Source: Flavicella marina
Lineage (GTDB): Bacteria > Bacteroidota > Bacteroidia > Flavobacteriales > Flavobacteriaceae
Assembly: GCF_009193215.1 (NCBI RefSeq)
Contig: NZ_VYVA01000002.1
Span: forward strand, 423,587-487,586
Length of the DNA: 64,000 bases
Direction of reading: 5' to 3'
Positions 35,484 through 42,391 of the stretch are shown piece after piece. The notes beneath the pieces are model-generated. The model worked only from the letters and a program-made list of their open reading frames with translations. It searched no databases and was not told where the DNA came from. Every line of letters starts with the position of its first letter. Positions within the stretch are counted from its first letter, which is position 1. Both the position numbers and the translations under genes were made by a program.

Positions 35484-36770
35484 ATGACAAAACAACTGTT
35501 TCTACTTTTCGCAGTATGCATCACTTTTTCAACACAAGGTCAAGAAGAATACGCTCGAAAAATTATAAAAAAACTAAGTTCACCAAAAATGCATGGTAGA
35601 GGTTACGTGAAAAACGGTGAAAAAAAAGCAGCAAAATACATTGCCAAGGAATTCAAAAAACATGACTTAAATAAATTTAACAACTCTTATTATCAAAAAT
35701 TTGAAATCTCAGTAAACACACAACCCAAAAACATCAAACTAAACTTAAACGACACACTACAACTAATCCCTGGAAAAGAGTTTTTAATCAACCCTAATTC
35801 TCCTTCAGTAAAAGGAATATTTTCCACAATATGCATCACACAAAATGAACTTTTAGTAGATTCAATATTTCAAAAAAAACTAAAACATTCAGAAAACAAA
35901 TTTATTCTTATCGATAGATATGGTTTTAACACATTGTCAAAATCAGAAAAAAATAAAATCACAAACATTATAAACTATTTGTGCTACAACCCTAATCCCA
36001 AACATAAAGGCTGTGTTATTTTTACAGACGACAAACTAACATGGACTGCTGGATTCTTTGAAAGCTCGAAAGCATCTTTTACAATTCAGAAAAAAATCAA
36101 TATTGATGAAATCAATAAAATATCAGTTGATTGCGATAGTGAATATCATGAAAACTACCAGACACAAAATGTAATTGGTTTTCTAGAAGGTAAATCCAAG
36201 AGCGACTCTACCATTGTTATCAGTGCACATTACGACCATTTAGGGAGAATGGGAACTAAAACTTTATTCCCTGGAGCGAACGACAATGCTAGCGGTATTG
36301 CTCTACTATTAAATTTGGCTGCTTATTTCTCTGAACCAAGCAACAGACCCGACTACAATCTATTATTCATAGCATTCGGTGCAGAAGAAATTGGCTTGTT
36401 AGGATCGAAATATTACATAGACAACCCCTTGCTTCCATTAGAAAAAATAAAGTTTTTATTAAATTTCGACTTAGCCGGAACTGGAGATGAGGGAATAAAA
36501 GTAGTAAACGCTACCGTTTTTACTAAAGAATTCGAACTACTGCAAAAAATAAATCGAGAAAATTCGTTATTAAAAAAAATAGCTCCAAGAGGTACAGCCT
36601 GTAATAGCGATCATTGTTTTTTCTACGAGAAAGGCATTCCTTGTTTTTACAGTTACACCTTAGGTGGGATTTCGGCATACCACGATATCTACGACAAATA
36701 CGAAACCTTACCTTTGACCAAATTCACAGAATATAATAAACTTATTCAACTCTACATCAAGCAACTATAA
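35484..36770 (+). CDS. M28-family zinc aminopeptidase, exported
   Basis: A 428-residue protein with a signal peptide from the ATG at 35484 (MTKQLFLLFAVCITFSTQGQ minus the end). The C-terminal M28 catalytic domain carries all metal ligands: HYDHLG, GANDNASG, GAEEIGLLG, NFDLAG, and the final His in YHDIYDKYETL. The N-terminal part resembles a PA-like insert. It cleaves N-terminal residues from exported peptides. An in-frame ATG at 35469 is possible but lies at the expected transcription start, so 35484 is preferred. Confidence 0.92.
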   Translation: MTKQLFLLFAVCITFSTQGQEEYARKIIKKLSSPKMHGRGYVKNGEKKAAKYIAKEFKKHDLNKFNNSYYQKFEISVNTQPKNIKLNLNDTLQLIPGKEFLINPNSPSVKGIFSTICITQNELLVDSIFQKKLKHSENKFILIDRYGFNTLSKSEKNKITNIINYLCYNPNPKHKGCVIFTDDKLTWTAGFFESSKASFTIQKKINIDEINKISVDCDSEYHENYQTQNVIGFLEGKSKSDSTIVISAHYDHLGRMGTKTLFPGANDNASGIALLLNLAAYFSEPSNRPDYNLLFIAFGAEEIGLLGSKYYIDNPLLPLEKIKFLLNFDLAGTGDEGIKVVNATVFTKEFELLQKINRENSLLKKIAPRGTACNSDHCFFYEKGIPCFYSYTLGGISAYHDIYDKYETLPLTKFTEYNKLIQLYIKQL

Positions 36771-36782
36771 CGCAAAGCATTT

Positions 36783-36811
36783 TTGATTGACAATAAAAAT
36801 CAGTATCTTTA
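36783..36811 (+). promoter_or_regulatory. Promoter-like -33/-7 pair before the membrane protein gene
   Basis: TTG (36783-36785) and TATCTTTA (36804-36811) are 18 bases apart and end 36 bases before the ATG at 36848. The final base of the -7 element is A rather than G. Confidence 0.35.
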
Positions 36812-36847
36812 AAAGACAACTTTTTCTTTAACTAAAACTTATTGTCA

Positions 36848-37297
36848 ATGGATACTACAAAAATCATCATCAATAATGCATCTAGAATTTTCATGGGAAT
36901 TGTAATTTATTTTTTCGCCATGAAATTATTAGGATTAGAAAATATCACAGAATTACGACTATTCAACTTCCTGATAGTAATATGGGGTGTCAATACAGCC
37001 ATCAAACAAAATATTGAATTCAACAAAAACAATTTGTACTTAAGCAATTTATCCATTGGATTCTCTACCGCTGTTTTTGCTGTTGTTGCAGTTGCTTTCT
37101 CATTGATATTTTATATAACATTTCTCAACTATGATTTATTACACATCATGGAAAATTCAAGAATTTGGGGAAATCATCTTACGTTGGAAAGAATGATATT
37201 TGCCATATTAATCGAAGGCTTAGCGTCTTCAGTAATATGCACTTTTATTGTTATGCAATACTGGAAAAAACATAAGGTCGATAGCCTAATTTCTTAA
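36848..37297 (+). CDS. Small multi-pass membrane protein, unknown
   Basis: A 149-residue protein with about four hydrophobic helices (roughly 11-28, 36-50, 70-95 and 118-138) and a Lys-rich C-terminal end. It contains RLFNFLIVIWGVNTAIKQN, which resembles four-helix proteins of the DUF4199 type found in Bacteroidota, but I cannot assign it with confidence. The ATG at 36848 is preferred over a TTG at 36842. It is monocistronic with a strong bidirectional terminator. Confidence 0.65.
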   Translation: MDTTKIIINNASRIFMGIVIYFFAMKLLGLENITELRLFNFLIVIWGVNTAIKQNIEFNKNNLYLSNLSIGFSTAVFAVVAVAFSLIFYITFLNYDLLHIMENSRIWGNHLTLERMIFAILIEGLASSVICTFIVMQYWKKHKVDSLIS

Positions 37298-37304
37298 TTA
37301 AATT

Positions 37305-37338
37305 AAAAAAAGGATTTCTCTAGGAAATCCTTTTTTTT
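37305..37338. terminator. Bidirectional terminator between convergent genes
   Basis: AAAAAGGATTTC and GAAATCCTTTTT form a perfect stem, A-run on one side and T-run on the other. It serves the membrane protein gene on the plus strand and the YeeE/YedE gene on the minus strand. Confidence 0.9.
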
Positions 37339-37750
37339 AATGTGGTAATTTATCTTTAAATACACCATAGGTAAAAGTACCGAGTACAGCCCCTATAATC
37401 ACAATTATAAAAACAGGAAAATTAGCTCCTAACAATACATATAAAGGACCCGGGCATGCCCCTGAAAGAGCCCAACCAAGTCCGAAAACTGTTCCACCCA
37501 ACAAATACCTTAACACTCCAGGTTCTGCTATTTTTTGTTTTATAGATGCACCTGTAATCGATTTAAAGTCAATGCGTTTCATCCAAGCCATCATTACAAT
37601 ACCAATAGAAACAGCTGTTCCAATAATACCATACATATGAAAAGATTGAAAACGAAACATCTCTTGAATTCTATACCAAGAAATCGCTTCGGACTTTGTC
37701 ATCACTACTCCAAATAATATGCCTATCAATAAATACTTACTAAATTTCAT
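37337..37750 (-). CDS. YeeE/YedE-family sulfur transporter, second half (DUF6691-type)
   Basis: A 137-residue membrane protein with four helices. GTVFGLGWALSGACPGPLYVLLG carries the conserved G-x-x-x-G-x-C-PG motif of YeeE/YedE half-transporters (the Cys-containing channel motif known from TsuA). The family imports thiosulfate or related reduced sulfur. The gene follows its partner by three bases, and the two halves would make one channel. They sit next to an ArsR-type regulator. Confidence 0.9.
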   Translation of the reverse strand: MKFSKYLLIGILFGVVMTKSEAISWYRIQEMFRFQSFHMYGIIGTAVSIGIVMMAWMKRIDFKSITGASIKQKIAEPGVLRYLLGGTVFGLGWALSGACPGPLYVLLGANFPVFIIVIIGAVLGTFTYGVFKDKLPH

Positions 37751-37753
37751 ATC

Positions 37754-38320
37754 TTAAAAAATTAAAGGGAAAATAATATGAGTCATCAACAGCCCTCCTA
37801 TAAAAAATCCAACAACTGCAATTAAAGACGGTATTTGTAAATTCGACAACCCACTGATTGCATGACCAGACGTACAACCATCCGCCCAACGAGTACCAAA
37901 ACCAACCAAAAACCCACCTAGTAATAGTACTAAAAAGCCTTTTAATGTAAAAGCATTCTCCCAACTAAAAATTGATTTTGGAGCTAGATTCCCGTCAAAT
38001 ACAACACCCAATTCTTTTAAATCTAACACTGTACTCATCGCTAAATTTAATGGCTTACCGTTATCCAGATATGTTACAGCAATATAACCACCAATTATTC
38101 CTCCGAGCACAAAAATTAGATTCCATGTTTGATCTTTCCATCCACCAGCGAAGAATGGCACTTTTTTTCCTGCTCCTCCAATCGAACAAAGTGTTTTCAA
38201 TGTAGATGAAACCCCAAATCGCTCACCTGACCACAGCAACAAAAACATCACTACTGCTATCATAAATCCAGAAAAGTACCAAGACCAAGGTGTACTTAAA
38301 AACTCAATAAATTCATTCAT
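37754..38320 (-). CDS. YeeE/YedE-family sulfur transporter, first half
   Basis: A 188-residue membrane protein with about five helices. LLLGGFLVGFGTRWADGCTSGHAISGLSNLQIPSLIA (residues about 133-168) contains the family motif G-F-G-x-R-W-x-x-G-C-T-S-G-H with the essential Cys. The N-terminal half has LLLWSGERFGVSSTLKTLCSIGG with a further Cys (20-residue part). It probably imports thiosulfate-like sulfur compounds. It is co-transcribed with the second half, under an ArsR-type regulator 88 bases upstream on the same strand. Confidence 0.9.
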   Translation of the reverse strand: MNEFIEFLSTPWSWYFSGFMIAVVMFLLLWSGERFGVSSTLKTLCSIGGAGKKVPFFAGGWKDQTWNLIFVLGGIIGGYIAVTYLDNGKPLNLAMSTVLDLKELGVVFDGNLAPKSIFSWENAFTLKGFLVLLLGGFLVGFGTRWADGCTSGHAISGLSNLQIPSLIAVVGFFIGGLLMTHIIFPLIF

Positions 38321-38408
38321 ACTATTATTCTATAAAATGCAAACTTACATAATTATCAACAATAGCTTTTAAGTCGTAGCAACACTGCTATCCTTTCGGA
38401 TGAAAAAA

Positions 38409-38699
38409 TTATTTCGAAAAATCTAATACATTGAGTAATGCTTTATCATTAAGACTATAATGATTGAATTTACCTGCTTTATGCGAAGTAAGAATCCCAT
38501 TTTCTTTCATTTTTATCAAATGATGAGACAACATTGATTGTTCAACAGACGCTTGAATACTGTTTTTTATTGCCGTAACAGTTAATGATTTTTCTTTCCC
38601 TAAACTTTCAATGATTTGCAAACGTACCGGGTGCGCAATTACCTTTAATATCTGGGCTGCTCTTCTTAATTCCTCAAAACGTTTGTTATCTGTTATCAT
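38409..38699 (-). CDS. ArsR/SmtB-family transcriptional regulator
   Basis: A 96-residue winged-helix protein from the ATG at 38699: ILKVIAHPVRLQIIESL, QSMLSHHLIKMKENGILTSHK and GKFNHYSL (the wing) match the family. It has no Cys, so it lacks the metal-binding Cys box of ArsR proper and also the two-Cys pair of sulfur-sensing BigR/SqrR proteins. The adjacent palindrome AACATATGTT (38732-38741) sits between the -33 and -7 elements of its own promoter. It probably autoregulates and controls the YeeE/YedE pair, with an unknown inducer. Confidence 0.88.
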   Translation of the reverse strand: MITDNKRFEELRRAAQILKVIAHPVRLQIIESLGKEKSLTVTAIKNSIQASVEQSMLSHHLIKMKENGILTSHKAGKFNHYSLNDKALLNVLDFSK

Positions 38700-38721
38700 A
38701 TAAAAATTCAATTATTTTAAA

Positions 38722-38752
38722 CAAATATATGAACATATGTTGTTATATTCAA
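38722..38752 (-). promoter_or_regulatory. arsR promoter with operator between -33 and -7
   Basis: On the minus strand TTG (38750-38752) is followed after 20 bases by TATATTTG (38722-38729). The spacer contains the palindrome AACATATGTT at 38732-38741, an ArsR/SmtB-like operator position that would block RNA polymerase. Confidence 0.65.
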
Positions 38753-38769
38753 ATAATATTGTATATTTG
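38740..38769 (+). promoter_or_regulatory. Promoter of the short leader-like transcript
   Basis: TTG (38740-38742) and TATATTTG (38762-38769) are spaced 19 bases, an excellent match. It is divergent to the arsR promoter and overlaps it and its operator AACATATGTT, so one protein could control both. Transcription would start near 38775. Confidence 0.6.
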
Positions 38770-38810
38770 CTTCAGATGCACTGATAATCAGTATATTTAT
38801 ACCCCGTGAA

Positions 38811-38870
38811 ATGAAAAAGAAGCGTGCTTCAATAGGTAGATTAAGAATTACCCCTTGCCTCTATCATTAG
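38811..38870 (+). CDS. 19-residue ORF, putative leader peptide
   Basis: The ATG at 38811 is followed by 19 codons, MKKKRASIGRLRITPCLYH, and TAG at 38870. The peptide is basic with a single Cys near the end (TPCLYH). It lies inside the short transcript and its second half sits under a potential long-range stem, as in translation-coupled attenuators. Its neighbours are a sulfur-compound transporter operon and serine biosynthesis, both linked to cysteine supply, so a Cys-sensing leader is a possible but unproven reading. Confidence 0.4.
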   Translation: MKKKRASIGRLRITPCLYH

Positions 38871-38884
38871 AAAGCACCAAATAA

Positions 38885-38917
38885 AAAAGCCCTAATAGAA
38901 TTTCTATTAGGGCTTTT
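38885..38917 (+). terminator. Strong terminator of the short transcript
   Basis: AAAAGCCCTAATAG and CTATTAGGGCTTTT form a perfect 14-bp stem with a five-base loop. It lies upstream of the -7 element of the luxC-like gene. Confidence 0.88.
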
Positions 38918-38965
38918 ACTTTATAAAAAGGTTTTGAATACGAGCGTTACCTCATACAAACTCTT

Positions 38966-38973
38966 TACATTTG
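38966..38973 (+). promoter_or_regulatory. -7 promoter element of the acyl-CoA reductase gene
   Basis: TACATTTG is an exact consensus match ending 27 bases before the ATG at 39000. Confidence 0.45.
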
Positions 38974-38999
38974 CATTTTATTTCAAATAGGTCAAAATT

Positions 39000-40061
39000 A
39001 TGTTATTAGACAATCGAATTAACGCTTTTATCCAATTGGGTGATTTTCTTAAACAATTCTCTCGAGATAAAATTTCTAAGCATGAAAACATACCGCATAA
39101 TGAGTTGTTTTTTGATGTGTTTGAAATGCTTATTAACAGAGCACAAGAATCAAATGGCTGGTTTACCAAAGACAATGTTTTGTTTTCTATTGAAAGTTGG
39201 GCAAAAGCTTTGACGAAAGAGAATTTTGAAAAATGGCTAGGTTCTTACCAATTCGACACAAGTAAAGAAAAAACAATCGCTGTGATTATGGCAGGAAACA
39301 TTCCGTTGGTTGGATTTCACGATTTCTTAAGCGTTTTGATCTCTGGACATAAGGTTAAAGCCAAATTATCATCGAATGACAAAAAATTTCTTCCGTTGAT
39401 AGCCAAATATCTTGAATATGTACAGCCTGAATTCAAAGGTAAAATAGTCTTTACAGAGGAAAAACTAGAAAATTTTGATGCTGTTATCGCAACGGGTAGT
39501 GACAATACAGCACGCTATTTTGATTATTATTTCGGAAAACATCCACATATCATTAGAAAAAATAGAAATACTGTTGCAGTTTTATCAGGAGATGAATCTC
39601 ATGAAACTCTTGAGAGAATGACAGATGATGTGTTCCGATATTTTGGTTTAGGATGTAGAAGTATTTCAAAAATATTTATTCCTAAAGGGTTTGATTTAGA
39701 TAGAATTTTTAAAGCAGCTTTTAAACACAAAGACATTCTTCAATACGATCGATACGCAAATAATTACGATTACAACAAAGCGGTTTATTTGATGAGTCTG
39801 TTTGACATCAGAGAGAATGGTTTTTTAATGCTAAAAGAAGATGCAAGTTATGCTTCACCTATATCGTCATTATTTTATGAATATTATGAAGATTTAGAGG
39901 AAATACAAACCAGAATTGCAAATGATTCAGACAAAATACAATGTGTAACAAGTGATATTCAAGAACTTAATGCAATTCCACTCGGAGAAACCCAAAACCC
40001 TCAATTATGGGATTACGCAGACGGAGTTGATACCCTCCAATTTTTATTAACATTCTATTAA
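39000..40061 (+). CDS. LuxC-like acyl-CoA reductase
   Basis: A 353-residue protein of the LuxC/aldehyde-dehydrogenase superfamily. AVIMAGNIPLVGFHDFLSVL is the nucleotide-binding entry loop. The catalytic Cys is expected in FGLGCRSISKIFIP (Cys near residue 219), and IRKNRNTVAVLSGDES resembles the family. LuxC enzymes reduce acyl groups to aldehydes with NADPH, but no luxD/luxE partners are here. This gene is commonly found next to serC in Flavobacteriaceae; the physiological substrate is unknown. SerC follows 90 bases downstream on the same strand. Confidence 0.85.
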   Translation: MLLDNRINAFIQLGDFLKQFSRDKISKHENIPHNELFFDVFEMLINRAQESNGWFTKDNVLFSIESWAKALTKENFEKWLGSYQFDTSKEKTIAVIMAGNIPLVGFHDFLSVLISGHKVKAKLSSNDKKFLPLIAKYLEYVQPEFKGKIVFTEEKLENFDAVIATGSDNTARYFDYYFGKHPHIIRKNRNTVAVLSGDESHETLERMTDDVFRYFGLGCRSISKIFIPKGFDLDRIFKAAFKHKDILQYDRYANNYDYNKAVYLMSLFDIRENGFLMLKEDASYASPISSLFYEYYEDLEEIQTRIANDSDKIQCVTSDIQELNAIPLGETQNPQLWDYADGVDTLQFLLTFY

Positions 40062-40150
40062 AAATTTTAATAAAATATCAATTGTCAAATGAATAAAATT
40101 GTCGAAATTTGCGATTCGTTTTACGAGAATCATTATAGAAATCAAACATC

Positions 40151-41212
40151 ATGAAAAAACATAATTTTAGCGCAGGACCTTCAATCTTGCCTCAAGAAGT
40201 ATTAAAAAAAGCTAGTGAAGCAGTTATTGACTTTAACGGATTAGGTTTATCGTTAATTGAAATTTCACACAGAAGTAAAGATTTCATCGCTGTAATGGAC
40301 AAAGCTCAAGCTTTGGTTAAAGAATTATTAGAATTACCTGAAGGATATTCAGTATTGTTTGTTCAAGGTGGTGCGAGTACAGAATTTTTAATGGCTCCTT
40401 ATAACTTATTACCTGAGGGTGGTAAAGCTGCTTATGTAGATACAGGTGCTTGGAGTAAAAAAGCAATCACAGAAGCTCAAAGGTTTGGAGAAACTGTTGT
40501 AGTAGCTTCTTCAAAAGATAAAGGATACAATTACATTCCTAAAGGATATGATGTACCTGCTGATGCAGATTACATTCACTTTACATCAAACAATACTATT
40601 TTCGGGACACAATTAAAAGATTTTCCTGGTGGAGATGTTTTAAAAGTTGTAGATATGAGTTCTGATATTTTCTCTAGAAAATTAGACTTCTCTCAATTTG
40701 ACGTTGTTTATGCTGGTGCTCAAAAAAACATGGGACCTTCAGGAACTACTTTAGTAATTGTTAAAGATGCTATCTTTGGTAAATCAGGTAGAAATGTACC
40801 TGCAATGTTAGACTATGCTGTACATGCGAAAGCAGGTAGTATGTTCAATACGCCTCCTGTATTCCCTGTATATGTTTCTATGTTGACCTTAGAATGGTTA
40901 AAAGAAAAAGGTGGTGTTGAAGCTATCGAAAAATTAAACAATGAAAAAGCTGAATTGTTATACAACGAAATAGATAACAACCCTGCTTTTGTTGGATTTG
41001 CCGCTAAAGAAGACCGTTCAAACATGAATGTTACTTTTACATTAGCAGACGAATCTCAAAAAGAAAAATTTGATGCAATTGCTGCTGCAGCTGGAATCAG
41101 CGGAATCAACGGACACAGATCAGTTGGTGGATACAGAGCAAGTATTTACAATGCAATGCCAATCGAAAGTGTTCAGGTATTGGTGAACGCAATGCAAGAA
41201 TTAAACAAATAA
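40151..41212 (+). CDS. serC: Phosphoserine aminotransferase
   Basis: A 353-residue class V aminotransferase, full length. HNFSAGPSILP is the N-terminal signature, GGASTEF contacts the cofactor phosphate, VYAGAQKNMGPSGTTLVIV contains the PLP lysine (AQKN), and GINGHRSVGGYRASIYNA is the C-terminal substrate-binding motif. It makes 3-phosphoserine from 3-phosphohydroxypyruvate and glutamate. It precedes serA in the same direction, but a hairpin terminator separates them, so serA may be expressed mainly by read-through or its own signals. Confidence 0.97.
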   Translation: MKKHNFSAGPSILPQEVLKKASEAVIDFNGLGLSLIEISHRSKDFIAVMDKAQALVKELLELPEGYSVLFVQGGASTEFLMAPYNLLPEGGKAAYVDTGAWSKKAITEAQRFGETVVVASSKDKGYNYIPKGYDVPADADYIHFTSNNTIFGTQLKDFPGGDVLKVVDMSSDIFSRKLDFSQFDVVYAGAQKNMGPSGTTLVIVKDAIFGKSGRNVPAMLDYAVHAKAGSMFNTPPVFPVYVSMLTLEWLKEKGGVEAIEKLNNEKAELLYNEIDNNPAFVGFAAKEDRSNMNVTFTLADESQKEKFDAIAAAAGISGINGHRSVGGYRASIYNAMPIESVQVLVNAMQELNK

Positions 41213-41220
41213 CATTTAAC

Positions 41221-41249
41221 AAGTGACTCCTTTGGGTGTCACTTTTTTT
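41221..41249 (+). terminator. Hairpin terminator between serC and serA
   Basis: AAGTGAC and GTCACTT pair across ten bases and are followed by a run of T. It lies nine bases after the serC stop and 23 bases before the serA ATG. Confidence 0.7.
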
Positions 41250-41271
41250 ATTACTCATAAATACAAATAAA

Positions 41272-42222
41272 ATGAAAGTATTAGCAAACGACGGATTAGC
41301 TCAAAGTGGAGTTACTGCTTTAGAAGCTGCTGGTTTTGAAGTAATTTTAACAACTGTTGCACAAGATCAATTAGAAAACTTCATCAATGAAGAAGGAATT
41401 GATGTAATTTTAGTACGTAGTGCAACTACCGTACGTCAAGAATTGATCGACGCTTGTCCTTCAATAAAAATCATCGGACGTGGTGGTGTTGGTATGGATA
41501 ATATCGACGTACAGTACGCTAGAGATAAAGGTGTTCATGTAATTAACACTCCTGCTGCTTCTTCTCACTCTGTTGCAGAATTAGTATTTGCTCACTTATC
41601 TGGTATGGTTCGTTTCTTGAATGATGCGAATAGAAACATGCCTTTAGAAGGTGAAACAAACTTTAAAGGATTGAAAAAAGCCTATGCTGGTGGAGTTGAA
41701 TTGAAAGGAAGAACTCTTGGAGTTCTAGGATTTGGTCGTATTGGTCAAGCTACTGCTGCTGTTGCATTGAGATTAGGAATGAAAGTTGTTGCTTTTGACC
41801 CATTCATGGAGTCTGCAACAATCACTCTTGATTTTGTTGACGGACAAAAAGTAGATATCAAAGTAGATACTGTTTCTAAAGAAGAAGTTTTAAAACAAGC
41901 TGATTTCTTAACGCTTCATGTACCTGCTCAAGATGAGTATGTAATCGGACAAAAAGAAATCGAAACTATGAAAGATGGAGCTTTCATCGTAAATGCTGCT
42001 CGTGGTGGTGTTATTGATGAAGTTGCTTTGATTGCTGCTTTAGATAGTGGAAAATTAAGTGGAGCTGCTTTAGATGTATTCGAAACAGAACCTAAGCCTG
42101 CTGTTCAAGTATTGATGAATTCAAAAGTTTCTTTAACACCTCATATTGGTGCTGCAACTGGAGAAGCTCAAGACAGAATTGGAGGAGAATTAGCAACTCA
42201 AATTATTGAATTGTTAAAATAA
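41272..42222 (+). CDS. serA: D-3-phosphoglycerate dehydrogenase (short form, no ACT domain)
   Basis: A 316-residue 2-hydroxyacid dehydrogenase. VRSATTVRQELIDACPSIKIIGRGGVGMDNID (the substrate domain, shown in part at residues 53-84), the NAD motif GVLGFGRIGQATAAV, the catalytic Arg in NAARGGVIDE and the His/Glu pair (TPHIGAATGEAQ) are all present. There is no C-terminal ASB or ACT domain, so serine feedback through ACT is not expected. The ATG at 41272 follows an A-rich stretch; the in-frame 41236 start lies in the terminator. It catalyses the first step of serine synthesis. Confidence 0.95.
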   Translation: MKVLANDGLAQSGVTALEAAGFEVILTTVAQDQLENFINEEGIDVILVRSATTVRQELIDACPSIKIIGRGGVGMDNIDVQYARDKGVHVINTPAASSHSVAELVFAHLSGMVRFLNDANRNMPLEGETNFKGLKKAYAGGVELKGRTLGVLGFGRIGQATAAVALRLGMKVVAFDPFMESATITLDFVDGQKVDIKVDTVSKEEVLKQADFLTLHVPAQDEYVIGQKEIETMKDGAFIVNAARGGVIDEVALIAALDSGKLSGAALDVFETEPKPAVQVLMNSKVSLTPHIGAATGEAQDRIGGELATQIIELLK

Positions 42223-42241
42223 TTCTCTCAAACATATTTAA

Positions 42242-42277
42242 AATAAGGCTGTCTTTATTGACAGCCTTATTTTTTTG
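42242..42277 (+). terminator. serA terminator
   Basis: AATAAGGCTGTC and GACAGCCTTATT form a perfect 12-bp stem with a six-base loop and a run of T. Confidence 0.92.
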
Positions 42278-42341
42278 TGACTTTAAGAAGCGAATTGCTT
42301 CTTAACTTTGTACTATAGTTAACACCTCATAATAGTATTAC

Positions 42342-42362
42342 GTTACAAAATTTGTAACTTTG
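42342..42362 (+). promoter_or_regulatory. -7 element overlapped by GTTACAAA-A-TTTGTAAC palindrome
   Basis: GTTACAAA (42342-42349) and TTTGTAAC (42351-42358) are exact reverse complements with a single centre base. The right arm overlaps the -7 element TAACTTTG (42355-42362), 29 bases before the ATG at 42392. The half-sites match the outer ends of the inverted repeat at 29161-29198. It is a candidate operator. Confidence 0.5.
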
Positions 42363-42391
42363 ATATTACACAAAAAGAAGCCCCCTACTCT

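Larger units (their letters stand above)
38775..38917 (+). ncRNA. Putative short transcript with 19-codon ORF and terminator (leader or small RNA)
   Basis: The region begins about six bases after an exact promoter and ends in a strong terminator hairpin (38885-38917), predicting an RNA of about 140 bases. It contains a 19-codon ORF at 38811-38870. GTGCTT (38824-38829) can pair with AAGCAC (38872-38877) just behind the ORF stop, and GGTA (38835-38838) with TACC (38849-38852). The next gene has its own -7 element, so this may be an independent small RNA or an attenuator. I cannot match it to a named RNA family. Confidence 0.45.

Noticed and set aside
38409..38699. ArsR gene as a metal-resistance (arsenic) regulator
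   Set aside because: The protein has no Cys and no ars genes are nearby; sulfur transporter neighbours fit better.
38712..38999. A tRNA or riboswitch in the gap before the luxC-like gene
   Set aside because: No tRNA cloverleaf or known riboswitch core was recognised; only promoter, small ORF and terminator are supported.
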